A DNA stretch of 64,000 nt. It comes from Oscillospiraceae bacterium. Its GTDB lineage: Bacteria; Bacillota; Clostridia; Oscillospirales; Ruminococcaceae. The translations under genes and the position numbers were made by a program. Under the pieces are notes generated by a model, which saw only the letters and a program-made list of their open reading frames with translations, had not been told where the DNA came from and did no database searches. The stretch spans positions 124,001 to 188,000 of the forward strand of contig JAAWDH010000016.1 in the NCBI GenBank assembly GCA_022793675.1, written 5' to 3'. Of the stretch, positions 15,949 to 25,370 are shown in pieces. How positions within the stretch are numbered: the stretch's first letter is position 1; each line of letters opens with the position of its first letter.

Positions 15949-17469
15949 TTACGGGATTTGGAACGGAAACCGCTGCCCGTTGTCTGTGCTGGGGGCAGAG
16001 CTGCTGCTGTCCTGAGTCTGACTGTTGTTCAGGGAGCCGCGGTCTTCGGACAGCTCCACTGTTACCTTGAAAGTAGAGGTCTTGCCAGTAACCGACTGGC
16101 GGTAGATGGTCAGCTCAATGGTATCGCCGGGTTTTTTCTGCTCCAGGATTGCCTTGACGCCGGCGCTGTCCCGCACATCCTCGCCATTGATCTGGGTAAT
16201 GGTATCGCCGGGCTTGACCCCTTTAGCAGCCACGTCCATGGTCTCGTCTACCTCTGAAATCAACAGCCCCGGCGTATAGCCGTACATCGCCCCCAGCACC
16301 TCGCTGATGGGGTAATAGGTGATCCCCAGCCGTACCCGGCCGCGGACATAGCCGTACCGGACCAGATCGTCGACGATGGGTTTGGCGCTGTTCAGCGGGA
16401 TGGCAAAACCAATGCCCTCAATATTGGTGGAAGCAAGCTTGCTGGAATTGATGCCCACCACCTGGCCAAATTTGTTGATCAGCGCGCCGCCGGAGTTGCC
16501 GGGGTTGATAGCGGCGTCCACCTGGATGACTTCCATGCTGATAGCGCCGGCGTCGGTTTCGCTGTCGATAGTAATGCTGCGGTTGAGGCCGGAAATAATC
16601 CCTTGGGTGGTAGAACCGGCAAGATTCAGCCCGGTGGGGTTGCCGATGGCTACGACCCGTTCGCCCACCACCAGCTCGTCGGAGTTGCCGAACTCGGCGG
16701 CAGTCAGATTCTCGGCGGCGATTTTGATGACGGCAAGGTCGGTCTGGTAGTCAATCCCCACCAGCTCCGCCTCATATTCCTCGTCATTATCCAGCACCAC
16801 GACAATGCCGTAGGCCCCGGAAACGACGTGGGCGTTTGTAATAATATATCCGTCAGCTGAAAGGATTATGCCGCTTCCCGAAGAAGAAGCTTGGAAAGGG
16901 TTCTGGGCGGCATAGGTGACGATGCCCACTACCGACGGCCGCACCTTGACATAGATCGCTTCGGTGGAAAGCACGCCGTCGGCATAATTTTCGTCTTCAG
17001 GCGAAGGACGGTTATGAATCGTAATATCCATTTCAGGGTTGACGGGCAGCTGCGGAACAGATTCGGACGCCCCGTTCCCCGGCCCGGCATTGTAATTCTG
17101 ATAGGTATAGATCAGCACGCCGCCCAGCGCCGCCAGCGTCACAACCAGCAAAACGCTCACAATGACCGCAAAAATTTTGATGCCGGTACTGCTTTTCCCC
17201 TTGGCCGGCCCCTCGGCGGCAACTTTTTCATACTCTGCGCCAAAACCGCAGCTGGGCTGCCCGGCCCCTTGCCAGGAAAAGCCCCCCTGGTTTTGGCTGC
17301 CGCCCTGCTCCTGGCCTACAAAGTCCGGCTGCGGATTTTCCTGCCGGCCGGAATAGCTCTGCCAGCCCGCGGGAGGGACGCTGCCGCCGTTCTGGGGCAT
17401 CTCGCCGCCATGGTTCTCCGCACCCGCGCTGTTTTCATCAAACTGCTGGAAGCTGTTGTTTTCACTCAT
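15949..17469 (-). CDS. HtrA/DegP-type serine protease with PDZ domain
   Basis: A 506-residue protein. A Gly/Gln/Asn-rich cytosolic N terminus (about 100 residues) precedes one membrane helix (IKIFAVIVSVLLVVTLAALG). A trypsin-like protease domain follows with the catalytic His (YIITNAHVVSG), Asp (TDLAVIKIAAE) and Ser (NPGNSGGALINKFG), and one PDZ domain at the C terminus (GVKPGDTITQINGEDVRDS). The short Ser/Gln-rich tail ends in RFPFQIP. This is the Firmicutes HtrA design: a membrane-anchored quality-control protease outside the cell membrane. The two-component system lies upstream on the same strand; control of htrA by such a pair is known in Bacillus (CssRS) but only suggested here by proximity. 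Confidence 0.93.
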   Translation of the reverse strand: MSENNSFQQFDENSAGAENHGGEMPQNGGSVPPAGWQSYSGRQENPQPDFVGQEQGGSQNQGGFSWQGAGQPSCGFGAEYEKVAAEGPAKGKSSTGIKIFAVIVSVLLVVTLAALGGVLIYTYQNYNAGPGNGASESVPQLPVNPEMDITIHNRPSPEDENYADGVLSTEAIYVKVRPSVVGIVTYAAQNPFQASSSGSGIILSADGYIITNAHVVSGAYGIVVVLDNDEEYEAELVGIDYQTDLAVIKIAAENLTAAEFGNSDELVVGERVVAIGNPTGLNLAGSTTQGIISGLNRSITIDSETDAGAISMEVIQVDAAINPGNSGGALINKFGQVVGINSSKLASTNIEGIGFAIPLNSAKPIVDDLVRYGYVRGRVRLGITYYPISEVLGAMYGYTPGLLISEVDETMDVAAKGVKPGDTITQINGEDVRDSAGVKAILEQKKPGDTIELTIYRQSVTGKTSTFKVTVELSEDRGSLNNSQTQDSSSSAPSTDNGQRFPFQIP

Positions 17470-17505
17470 TAAAAATGCACGCCCTTTCTGTTATGATGAC
17501 TATCT

Positions 17506-17519
17506 GGCAGTTGACTGCC
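17506..17519. promoter_or_regulatory. Short inverted repeat upstream of the htrA-like gene
   Basis: GGCAGT-TG-ACTGCC: two perfect 6-bp arms around two bases, 37 bases upstream of the protease ATG. It could be an operator. No clear -35/-10 pair was fixed around it. Confidence 0.35.
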
Positions 17520-17605
17520 GGTTTTTCAATTTCAGACACCTTTCAGCATAACGGATAAAGGTGAAGAAATTTCAAGCCTTTTTTGAAAATTATACGAAAG
17601 TTTAG

Positions 17606-17665
17606 GGTGCGGGCCGCTTTCTGTCGAAAAGCCCAGCTCAGCAAGCTGCACCGGCAGGCGGCACG
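17606..17665 (+). repeat. Intergenic repeat family, diverged copy H
   Basis: The segment keeps the family order: GCGGGCCGCTTTCTG, then AAAAGCCCAGCTCAGCAAGCTGCA. It compares with the copies at 41.2 and 43.3 kb (CTAGCTTAGC/GCTAAGCTG tip). It lies between the histidine kinase stop and the protease start. This is the weakest member of the set. Confidence 0.45.
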
Positions 17666-17703
17666 CCTTATTAACATACGCTGTTTGGCCGGTAAAATAC
17701 GGT

Positions 17704-19245
17704 TCAGCTTTGGCCTTCTTCCGATTCAGGCAAAACGGCCTGCTCCTGCCGGGCGGCGCTGCCGTACTCCTTCTCCTTCCCCTTCACCAACGCCGGGTTC
17801 TTGGCCCTGGCGGTAGGGACTGAAAAGACAAACTCCGTGTACTCCCCTTTGACGCTGCGCACAATGATATCGCCGCCATGGAGAGTGATAATAGAGCGCA
17901 CCAGGTAGAGCCCCAGCCCCACGCCGTTTTTATCCATCCCGCGGGAGCGGTCGGTCTTATAAAAACGGTCAAAAACCCGGGGGATTTCCTCCTTACTCAG
18001 GCCTTCGCCGGTATTGCGGATGCTGATATAGGTCATACCGCCGTCGACATGGAAAGTGAAGGTTAAAAGCCCGCCAGCGTTGACAAATTTAACAGCGTTT
18101 TCGGTCAGGTTATAGACCACCTGATGAAGCAGGTCCGGATCGGCCTCCACCATGATCTTATCGGTGTCCAACCCCACCACGTCAAGCTGCTTTTCATCAA
18201 TGGTGCGCTCAAAGCTGAAGACGGTCTGGCAAATAATCTCAACAATGTTAAACTGGGTGGCGTTGATTTTCAGCTCCCCGGCCTCAATGCGGGAGAGGTT
18301 CAGCATACTGCGCACCAGCCGCGAGAGCCGTTTCACCTCGTCGGAAACAATCCGCAGATAGCGGCTCTGCTCCTCGCGGGGGATCGTCCCGTCAAGGATC
18401 CCATCGACAAACCCGGCAATCGAAGTCATCGGCGTTTTCAGCTCGTGGGAAACATTGGCGATAAAGCTGCGGCGCATTGATTCCGATGCCGACAAAGACT
18501 GGGCCATATTGTTGAAGGCCATCGCCAGCTGGCCGATTTCGTCGTCGGCATCGTTGATGGCGACCTCCACCCGCGAGGAAAAATCGCCCTGGCCGAATTT
18601 TTTCGCCGCCTGGGACATCTGCCGCAGCGGCCGGACCATTTTGGCCGTCGCATAATAAGTCACGACAAAGGCCAACAACAGGACAGCTACTGCCGACAGC
18701 AGGAAAATCCGCAGCATCTGGATTAAAAATTCCGATAATTCCTCCGCCGAGGTGGAGATGAAGATATAGCCGATCCGGCCGCCGCCCGAAAGGGTAACCG
18801 GCTGCGCCATTGTATAATGGGCGTCCTTATAAAGCCCTTCCAGCTTGCCCATCTCGAAAAAGCGGCCCTCCTCCGACAGCGCCTGCAGCACCTTTTCCGG
18901 GATCTGGTAGGTGGTGTGAAGGCAGGGGGCATCCTCCGAACAGAGCTGGGTAGCCCCGCCGGCGTCGGTAAAATAAATCACGGCCCCGGTGGATTCTGAA
19001 AACATCTGGAAGCCTTGGCGGATGGTGCTGGAATCCAGGATGACCCGGGTGCCGGTAAGGTTCATCTGATAGTTATCCAGCACGATGCGCTGGGCAGCGC
19101 CCGCCCCCTTCCCCAGCAGCGCCATCTTCTCATCGGTAAAATATTTGGCCGCAAAGGGCAGAAACAGGGATCCTAATACCAAAATAGAGGCGATAACAAC
19201 CGTGGCGCAAATCCGGAAATATTTAGAAAAAATACTCTTTTGCAT
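17704..19245 (-). CDS. Two-component sensor histidine kinase
   Basis: A 513-residue protein. Membrane helix 1 spans about residues 12-33 and helix 2 about 175-200, flanking an extracellular sensor region of about 140 residues with two cysteines (LCSEDAPCLH). A HAMP segment (MVRPLRQMSQAAKKFGQGDF) leads to the dimerisation helix with phospho-acceptor H267 (ANVSHELKTPMTSI). The ATPase domain has the N box (NLTENAVKF) and the G box (GVGLGLYLVRSIITLHGG). It is a standard membrane kinase of the PhoR/VicK type. ATG 19245 is used, since the TTG before it adds only one residue. The partner response regulator is encoded directly upstream, across a terminator-like hairpin. The signal is unknown. Confidence 0.93.
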   Translation of the reverse strand: MQKSIFSKYFRICATVVIASILVLGSLFLPFAAKYFTDEKMALLGKGAGAAQRIVLDNYQMNLTGTRVILDSSTIRQGFQMFSESTGAVIYFTDAGGATQLCSEDAPCLHTTYQIPEKVLQALSEEGRFFEMGKLEGLYKDAHYTMAQPVTLSGGGRIGYIFISTSAEELSEFLIQMLRIFLLSAVAVLLLAFVVTYYATAKMVRPLRQMSQAAKKFGQGDFSSRVEVAINDADDEIGQLAMAFNNMAQSLSASESMRRSFIANVSHELKTPMTSIAGFVDGILDGTIPREEQSRYLRIVSDEVKRLSRLVRSMLNLSRIEAGELKINATQFNIVEIICQTVFSFERTIDEKQLDVVGLDTDKIMVEADPDLLHQVVYNLTENAVKFVNAGGLLTFTFHVDGGMTYISIRNTGEGLSKEEIPRVFDRFYKTDRSRGMDKNGVGLGLYLVRSIITLHGGDIIVRSVKGEYTEFVFSVPTARAKNPALVKGKEKEYGSAARQEQAVLPESEEGQS

Positions 19246-19280
19246 CAAGCACCCCTTCTTTTACAAAACAGCCCCGAACC

Positions 19281-19309
19281 AAAAAGGCCGCCGCAGAAAG
19301 GGCAGCCTT
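19281..19309 (-). terminator. Terminator-like hairpin between response regulator and kinase genes
   Basis: In the minus-strand RNA a 9-bp stem (arms 19309-19301 and 19292-19284, one G-U pair) with an 8-base loop is followed by TTTTT. It sits only 16 bases after the regulator stop and before the kinase, so it should reduce kinase expression relative to the regulator unless transcription reads through. Confidence 0.7.
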
Positions 19310-19325
19310 CAGTTTTTGCTTCACA

Positions 19326-20024
19326 TTATAAAAGGTCGGTGACTTCAAATTTATAGCCGACACCCCAAACCGTTTTGAGGCACCACTGGTCGGAAACCCC
19401 TTCCAGCTTTTCCCGCAGCCGCTTAACATGAACGTCAATGGTCCGGGAATCGCCGTAATACTCAAACCCCCAAACCTCGTCAAGCAGCTGGTCGCGGGTA
19501 TAAACCCGGTTGGGATTGGAAGCTAAGTGGAATAAAAGCTCCAGCTCTTTGGGCGGGGTATCAATGACCTTGCCGTCAACCTTCAGCTCATAGCGGGTCA
19601 TATTGACCACCAGCTTGTCGTAGCGCACTTCCTTAATATCCTGGGCCTGGCTGCTCTGGCCAACCCGGCGAAGCACTGCTTTGACGCGGGCAATAATCTC
19701 CTTTGTATCAAAAGGCTTGACTACATAGTCGTCCGCCCCAAGCTCCAGGCCCAACACCTTGTCAAAAGTCTCGCCTTTGGCGGTAAGCATGATAATCGGA
19801 GCCTGGCTCTTTTTACGGATTTCGCGGCAGACCTGCCAGCCGTCCAGCCCCGGCAGCATAATGTCCAGCAGCACCAGTTCCGGGCGAAGGGTCTCGAACT
19901 TGACCAGCGCTTCCTCGCCGTCATGGGCCAGGATTACGCTGTAGCCCTCCTTTTCCAGATACAGCCGCAGCAACTCGCAGATATTCTTGTCGTCGTCTAC
20001 AACCAGGATTTTCCCCAGCGCCAT
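19326..20024 (-). CDS. OmpR/PhoB-family response regulator
   Basis: A 232-residue protein: receiver domain (residues 1-120) with acidic residues D10-D12, phospho-acceptor D54 (LVLLDIMLPGLDGW) and the KPFDTKE lysine, then a winged-helix DNA-binding domain ending VWGVGYKFEV. The family binds direct repeats as a phosphorylated dimer. A longer in-frame start exists at 20075, but ATG 20024 follows a GGGAGTAGGA ribosome site and gives the typical family N terminus (MALGKILVVDDD). It forms a pair with the histidine kinase downstream. Targets are not evident from the sequence. Confidence 0.94.
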   Translation of the reverse strand: MALGKILVVDDDKNICELLRLYLEKEGYSVILAHDGEEALVKFETLRPELVLLDIMLPGLDGWQVCREIRKKSQAPIIMLTAKGETFDKVLGLELGADDYVVKPFDTKEIIARVKAVLRRVGQSSQAQDIKEVRYDKLVVNMTRYELKVDGKVIDTPPKELELLFHLASNPNRVYTRDQLLDEVWGFEYYGDSRTIDVHVKRLREKLEGVSDQWCLKTVWGVGYKFEVTDLL

Positions 20025-20088
20025 AATTCCTACTCCCTTTCCAATACGGCCGCCAAGCTGCGGCTCCAAAATCAAACTATTACTTTAA

Positions 20089-20097
20089 ATTATAGCA
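20089..20097 (-). promoter_or_regulatory. Extended -10 promoter of the two-component operon
   Basis: TGC-TATAAT on the minus strand (20097-20089), about 65 bases before the regulator ATG. No good -35 hexamer lies 17 bases upstream, so recognition would depend on the extended -10. Confidence 0.6.
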
Positions 20098-20157
20098 TAT
20101 TTGCTGGTCAAGTGATAGATTTTTTGTAAAGAAAAAGGAAGGTTTCAATTAAGCCGC

Positions 20158-20243
20158 CCGACGCGGCAGGCGGCTATGGCTGTACACACAGGCATCTTCG
20201 CGATAAAAAGCCTTTGGGCTTCTCTTCAGAAAACGGCCCGTAC
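20158..20243 (-). repeat. Intergenic repeat family, copy D
   Basis: Read on the minus strand: GTACGGGCCGTTTTCTGAAG, a CAAAGGCTTTTTATCGC core, GATGCCTGTGTGTACA, and the family end GCCGCCTGCCGCGTCGG. It shares this order of blocks with the copies at 25.5, 43.2, 48.2 and 60.1 kb. It lies between the convergent-side end of the export operon and the two-component promoter. Confidence 0.75.
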
Positions 20244-20257
20244 CCTTATTGCAAACC

Positions 20258-22558
20258 TTACACGTTATCCCGGTTTTTCCCAGTAATCATCCTCCAAAGG
20301 TCAACAAACATCGCCTTAATCCTGCCCCAAAAGGTAGTCTGTTCCGGCTCTGGGCTGTTTATCTGGGCTTTCTGCTCTTCAGTCAGCTTAATCTCCTTGC
20401 TGCGCATCACATACTGGATACTCTTTACACCGACGTTACGGCTGTCGGTCATTGATTGAGCCGGCGCTTTGGCGTCCATCAGCAAAAGGTTATCGCTGCC
20501 GCCGGTGTGGTCTTCCCACTGGCTACTGAGCAGGTCCTTGACCGTATCCATCGCGGCCCGCACCGAATCGGTTTCGGCAAGCCCGTCTGTGGACTGCCGC
20601 AGGGCGGCGCTTAGGCCGGAAAGGGCCTCTTTTGTCCCTATGTCCAGATCGCTGCCGCTGGCCTGCATCAGCTCCTTTGCCGAGCGGGCGGCGCTGCTTA
20701 GCGCCTGCATCCCCACAGCGGCCGAATCTGTCAGGGTGCGGGCATCCGTTAACGCCTGCTGCAGCTGCGGCTCATAGTTATCGTAAATCCCTTTGGCCTC
20801 CTGTAAATGGGTGATGGTATCGCCGGCGCTGCTGCTGATTTTGGCGGCAATCGCGGCGGCCTCGCGGCACTTCTCGGCGCTGTCAAGGATATCTTGGTTG
20901 TACGCGCCGTTTTTATCGAGATCCGCCAGCAGCTTCTCCGCCGAACCAGCTAGCTCCGACAATGTGCCAGTCAGGCTTTGCAGTTCTTCCAGCGTCCCGG
21001 CAGCCGGCTTTGCCAACCCCCCAATCATGCCGTTGATTTCCTCAACCTTTTCGTTGACGCCGCCAATCAGGCCGTTGGCCGATTCCAGCTGTTTCAGCTG
21101 TTCCTCAAGCTCGCCCGACGTCATCGCCTGAAGCTTGGCAATCTGCGCCGCCTCCGCTTCGGACTTGCCGCCGACTGCGACCAGAAAGGTTTGGAAGTCC
21201 GTCCCAGCTGGGAGCTGCCCTGCACCCAAGAGAGCCTGATACTGGGCGTATGCAGCGTCCGCTTGGGCTTTGGCCGCCCTTACCTCCTCGGCTGTCATCC
21301 CATTTACAGTCATGCCTGGTACGCTGGAAATGCCGCTGGTGCGCTTCAGGGCCTTGCTCAGCGTCTCCAAACTGCTTTCCAAGCTGCCCAGGTCGCTTTT
21401 CAGCGCCGCTGTGCGCTGCTTGGCGTTGTGAATATCTTTGGGATTGGCGAATTCCTTCTCAAATTCTGCCAGATCGGCCTGAAGCCCGACAAGCAGCTGC
21501 TCGGCCCGCTCCAGCTCCGGCCTTAACCCGCCGGCGTCCGTTTTGTCCAAAAGCGCCTGAATATCCATCAACGCCTGCCCAGCCGTTTCCAGATGGCCGC
21601 CGGCCGGACCCAGCGCCTCGGCAAGGCTATCGCCGGCGCTTAAAGCGCTGTCCAAGCTGCCGTATACCCGCCCTTTGCCGCTGGAAATAGTCCCACGGGC
21701 GCTATTAAGGCGGTCAAGGCCGTCGGCCGCTGCATTCAGGCTGCCGCCCATACCGTCCAGCGCATCCAGGATAGCATCCATACTGTCGCCGATGGCATGA
21801 TAGGAATCTTCGGTTTCCTCTTTGGCCTCTTTCAGATCAGCCACCTTTTCCAGCTGCCCCAGCGTCGCCGGCACAGCCAAAAAGGTCATGCCGCTGTAGG
21901 AAAAGCCCTCGCTTCCGACCCGGATGGTAAAGTGCTGTTCTTCGCCGGGGAGTACGGCGTACAGTACGCAGTAAAGGTTACCCAACAGCTGCACCTGCGC
22001 GCCGGGCGCTTCTAAGGAGAGGATATCGTCGCCGTTGAACATGGAAGCCGCAACCAGCACGAGGTTATTTTTGCTGTAATCTGAGGCTGTCGCATTCGGA
22101 AGGGCATCCAGCGTGATTTCCACAACGCCAGTTTTGCCCGCCAACTCTTCAGCCGGCGTGGGGACACCGTTAAGGGTATAGGAAAGGGAAACCATCCAGG
22201 GAAGCTGTTCATACGGCAGGGCTGTCTTACCCTCAAAATAAAACTTTTCTGGCGCTTCATCCCCAAAATCGAAGGTTACGCCGCCCTCGGAAAGGCTTGC
22301 TTCCCGGTCGTCGGTCAGATTGATGACACTGTCATAGCTGCCGTAATCGGTTAGGGTATGCCGGCCTTGGGTGCGGTAACTTTTAACGACGCTGCTGTCC
22401 AAAAGCGCACCGTAATAGTCCAGCGTAGCATAATAGGTCTCGTCGCAGGCCGGCACCGCCTCGGCGGCGAATACTGGCGAAACGCTCCCTCCCGCCAGCA
22501 GCAGGGCTAGGCAGATGGATAAAGTACGGCGAACAACTGTCTTATAGTTCTGTTTCAT
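20258..22558 (-). CDS. Secreted coiled-coil protein paired with an MMPL transporter (YhgE/Pip-like architecture)
   Basis: About 766 residues. A signal peptide (TVVRRTLSICLALLLAGGSV, cleavage probably after VFAAEA) is followed by a beta-rich N-terminal region (to about residue 230), then some 450 residues of Ala/Leu/Ser/Asp-rich helical heptads. The C terminus is an amphipathic helix (TTFWGRIKAMFVDLWRMITG) with no clear membrane span. Unlike full YhgE proteins it lacks the C-terminal membrane bundle. The gene begins 18 bases after the MMPL transporter stop, so the two are co-transcribed, and the protein could act as an external partner of the transporter. Function is otherwise unknown. ATG 22558 is chosen because GTG 22570 overlaps the ribosome site. 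Confidence 0.7.
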   Translation of the reverse strand: MKQNYKTVVRRTLSICLALLLAGGSVSPVFAAEAVPACDETYYATLDYYGALLDSSVVKSYRTQGRHTLTDYGSYDSVINLTDDREASLSEGGVTFDFGDEAPEKFYFEGKTALPYEQLPWMVSLSYTLNGVPTPAEELAGKTGVVEITLDALPNATASDYSKNNLVLVAASMFNGDDILSLEAPGAQVQLLGNLYCVLYAVLPGEEQHFTIRVGSEGFSYSGMTFLAVPATLGQLEKVADLKEAKEETEDSYHAIGDSMDAILDALDGMGGSLNAAADGLDRLNSARGTISSGKGRVYGSLDSALSAGDSLAEALGPAGGHLETAGQALMDIQALLDKTDAGGLRPELERAEQLLVGLQADLAEFEKEFANPKDIHNAKQRTAALKSDLGSLESSLETLSKALKRTSGISSVPGMTVNGMTAEEVRAAKAQADAAYAQYQALLGAGQLPAGTDFQTFLVAVGGKSEAEAAQIAKLQAMTSGELEEQLKQLESANGLIGGVNEKVEEINGMIGGLAKPAAGTLEELQSLTGTLSELAGSAEKLLADLDKNGAYNQDILDSAEKCREAAAIAAKISSSAGDTITHLQEAKGIYDNYEPQLQQALTDARTLTDSAAVGMQALSSAARSAKELMQASGSDLDIGTKEALSGLSAALRQSTDGLAETDSVRAAMDTVKDLLSSQWEDHTGGSDNLLLMDAKAPAQSMTDSRNVGVKSIQYVMRSKEIKLTEEQKAQINSPEPEQTTFWGRIKAMFVDLWRMITGKNRDNV

Positions 22559-22576
22559 AATATGGCGCACTCCTTT

Positions 22577-24688
22577 TTAAGCTTCAGAAGAGGTTTCAAG
22601 CGCAGGCGGCAAAGCTTTGGAGCTTCCGTCCCGCCAGCGCAGGCTGGTCTTGTCAATCAGCGGCTCGCAGACGGCGAGAATAGCCGGCAGCAGGAATAGG
22701 ATGCAGACGGCCGAAATAAGCGACCCTCTGGCCAACATCATGCAGATGCTGCTGATAATTTCGATTTTGGAGATTAGGCCCACCCCCAATGTCGCGCAGA
22801 ACAGTACCATAGCGCTGGTAATGATTGAGGAATCGGCGGAAGAAGCGGCATTTAAAATGGCCGTCTTGCGGTCAAGGCCTTTTTGCAGCTCCTCCCTGAA
22901 GCGGGTAGTCATCAGGATGGCATAATCCACAGTTGCGCCCAGCTGCACGCAGCCGATAATCGTCGGGGCGACAAAGGGGACGACGCCGCCTGAAAAATAG
23001 GAAACGGACTGGTTGATAAAAATGGCCAGCTCGATAGCGGCGACCAGCAGGATAGGTACCGACAGCGAACGGAAAGTTATGGCAATGATAAGGAAAATAG
23101 CCGCGATGGAGATATAGCTGGTGACGGCAAAGTCGCGGTCGGCAATATCAATCAGGTCTTTGGTCAGCACCGCCTCGCCGGTCATCATCCCGTCAGGATC
23201 GTAAGCTTTGAGGATGCCGTTCAGCGTTTCAATCTGCGCGCCGGCTGCATCGGAAGCCGTTTCATAGGCAGAGTTGATCATAACAATCTGCTTTCCCTCC
23301 TGGCGGCAGATTTTCAAAAGCTCTTCCGGCAGGAAAAAGGCAGGAATCGTATTGGAAACAAGCTTATCGTAGGCGATGACAGCCTCGACGCCATCCACCG
23401 CTTCCATCTGTCCCAGCATCTCCACCATTTGGTAGTGGGGAATATCGTCCCGCATGACGATAAAGTGGCTGGAAGCCATACCGAAATCGTCTTTCAACTT
23501 ATTGGTAGCGACGATGGAAGGCATATCCTGCGGCAGCGCTTCGTCGAGCTTATAGTAAACGCCCGCGTGGCGCTGGCCGTAGATGGCTGGGATAAATGCC
23601 AGCAGGAAAAGGGCGACGAAGATTTTGCTGTGTCTGATGACAAACTGGTTTACTTTGGAAAGATCCGGCAGCAGCACCCGATGGGTGTGGCGGCGGATGG
23701 GGCCGTCCAGCACCAGCAGAATAGCCGGCAGCACAAGGATGACGGTCGCGACGCCCAGTATAACGCCCTTGGCCATGACAATACCGATGTCGCGCCCCAA
23801 CAAAAGCCGCATGAAGCACAGGGCGATAAACCCAGCCACAGTCGTCAGCGAGCTGCTGAACAGCGAGGTAAAGGCGGCCTGGATGGCAACGGCCATGGCG
23901 TCGCGGTTGTCGGCATAACGTTTGCGTTCCTCCTCATACCGATGGTAAAGGAAAATGGAGTAGTCCATGGTCACGCCCAGCTGCAGCACGGCTGCAATGG
24001 CTTTGGTAATGTAGGAAATTTCGCCAAGGAAAATGTTGGTACCAAAGTTATAGAGGATGGCTGCGCCGATGCTCAGCAAAAAGGCTATTGGCAGCAGCCA
24101 GGATTCCAGCGAAGCCGCCATGACCAGGAAAGACAGCAGCACCGCCAGCGCTACATATTGGGGAAGTTCCTTGTCGACCAAATCCTTCGTATCTTTGATG
24201 ACTACCGAAAAGCCGGCCAAGAAGCAGTGCTCGTTGCAGAGCTTACGCACTTGGCGGATCGCCTCCATTGTTTGCTCGGAAGCGCCCGGCGCGCTGTATT
24301 GTACGACCAGCATCGTGCCCCGCTCTGAAAAGAACATATCCCGCAGCGGCTCCGGCAGGAACTCTTTGGGGATTTGGATGCCGGCCATACTTGAAAGCCA
24401 CATGGCGTTGTTGACGCCAGGCACTTTTTCAATGCGTTCCCGCAGGCCGTTTACATACTCCGGCGGCATATCTTCCACAATCAGCATTGTGGTGGCAGCC
24501 ATTTGGAAAGGGTCTTCCAACAGCTGCTCCCCCTTGGAAGAATCCAAATCTGAAGGCAGATAGGTTAAGATATCGTAATTGATCCTTGTAGCCGCCGACC
24601 CGAACAGGCAGAGCACCAGCGCTGCTGCCGCAACGGCCAGCACGAGTTTGGGCTTGCGGGTAAGCTTATGCGAAATTTTTTCCAGCAA
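22577..24688 (-). CDS. MMPL/RND-superfamily transporter
   Basis: About 703 residues arranged as two halves. Each has one membrane helix, a large extracellular loop and a five-helix bundle, giving 12 predicted spans. Conserved MMPL features include TMDYSIFLYHRYEEER (first bundle) and GATVDYAILMTTRFREE (second bundle). The family exports lipids, peptides or hydrophobic compounds using the proton gradient; the substrate cannot be deduced. GTG 24697 is in frame but adjoins the Shine-Dalgarno; TTG 24688 lies eight bases after GGAG. It is the middle gene of a three-gene operon (HdeD-like, MMPL, coiled-coil protein) facing a TetR regulator. Confidence 0.88.
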   Translation of the reverse strand: MLEKISHKLTRKPKLVLAVAAAALVLCLFGSAATRINYDILTYLPSDLDSSKGEQLLEDPFQMAATTMLIVEDMPPEYVNGLRERIEKVPGVNNAMWLSSMAGIQIPKEFLPEPLRDMFFSERGTMLVVQYSAPGASEQTMEAIRQVRKLCNEHCFLAGFSVVIKDTKDLVDKELPQYVALAVLLSFLVMAASLESWLLPIAFLLSIGAAILYNFGTNIFLGEISYITKAIAAVLQLGVTMDYSIFLYHRYEEERKRYADNRDAMAVAIQAAFTSLFSSSLTTVAGFIALCFMRLLLGRDIGIVMAKGVILGVATVILVLPAILLVLDGPIRRHTHRVLLPDLSKVNQFVIRHSKIFVALFLLAFIPAIYGQRHAGVYYKLDEALPQDMPSIVATNKLKDDFGMASSHFIVMRDDIPHYQMVEMLGQMEAVDGVEAVIAYDKLVSNTIPAFFLPEELLKICRQEGKQIVMINSAYETASDAAGAQIETLNGILKAYDPDGMMTGEAVLTKDLIDIADRDFAVTSYISIAAIFLIIAITFRSLSVPILLVAAIELAIFINQSVSYFSGGVVPFVAPTIIGCVQLGATVDYAILMTTRFREELQKGLDRKTAILNAASSADSSIITSAMVLFCATLGVGLISKIEIISSICMMLARGSLISAVCILFLLPAILAVCEPLIDKTSLRWRDGSSKALPPALETSSEA

Positions 24689-24718
24689 GGTTGTCACTCC
24701 TTCAGCAGTCTTAAAATG

Positions 24719-25312
24719 TCAGTCCTCATCAGTTATCCGGAAACTGGTTTCGATTATCGGGCGCTGGGCGGAAGCGCGCCTAGGCGCTTTAACAGCATAA
24801 AGCACGGTAATCAGGTCTTCTGCGCCATGCGCCATCAGCGAAAGCCCGGTAACCCGCCGCAGCAGCCGTCCGCCCTCCAACGGCCTTACCAGCAGCAGCA
24901 ACCCGATTAAGGCCCCAACGGCTGCGGCAGCCAAAATCAGCCACCATTTTTCCATGCCGAAATGCCGGGCGTCAAGTGCGGTCTGCAACCGCAGCACGCT
25001 GTCCATCAGCACGACAATCCCGACAATCACCGGCAGCAAAACCATAATCTGGCTGCGGCGGAAAATCAGTACCCCGCCTACCAGCATTGAGAGGAGGCCA
25101 GCCGCCAAATCAAACTGAAAGGCCAGCCGGTAGATGTCGTTGGAAAAATAGCCCGTTAGACGGATAACCCCGCTTAAAAGCATCAGCGCCCCAATGGCGA
25201 CGCACAGCATGCCGGCTGATAAATCCGGCCAGATAAATAGGCACAGCCCGAAAAGCGCACCGGCCGCTGCCGACACGGCAAAAGCCGCTTTCACCGATTT
25301 GACAAGTTTCAT
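24719..25312 (-). CDS. HdeD/DUF308-family membrane protein
   Basis: A 197-residue protein with six hydrophobic helices in three hairpin pairs (AFAVSAAAGALFGLCLFIWP; MLCVAIGALMLLSGVIRLTG; MVLLPVIVGIVVLMDSVLRL), the repeat pattern of the HdeD/DUF308 family. In enterobacteria HdeD is linked to acid resistance; the Firmicutes members have no defined role. The frame is open further upstream, but a GGGAG ribosome site seven bases before ATG 25312 fixes the start. It is first in the operon with the MMPL transporter and is the gene nearest the divergent TetR regulator. Confidence 0.85.
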   Translation of the reverse strand: MKLVKSVKAAFAVSAAAGALFGLCLFIWPDLSAGMLCVAIGALMLLSGVIRLTGYFSNDIYRLAFQFDLAAGLLSMLVGGVLIFRRSQIMVLLPVIVGIVVLMDSVLRLQTALDARHFGMEKWWLILAAAAVGALIGLLLLVRPLEGGRLLRRVTGLSLMAHGAEDLITVLYAVKAPRRASAQRPIIETSFRITDED

Positions 25313-25361
25313 AAAGAGCTCCCTTCCTGCCGTTATCCGGCATTGTTTTCCTGATGCTCCT

Positions 25362-25370
25362 ATCATAGCA
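25362..25370 (-). promoter_or_regulatory. Extended -10 promoter of the HdeD-MMPL operon
   Basis: TGC-TATGAT on the minus strand, 50 bases before the HdeD-like ATG; the -35 region (TTTCCC at 17 bases) is poor. The 25313-25699 gap holds this promoter, a dispersed repeat copy and the TetR promoter. Confidence 0.6.
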
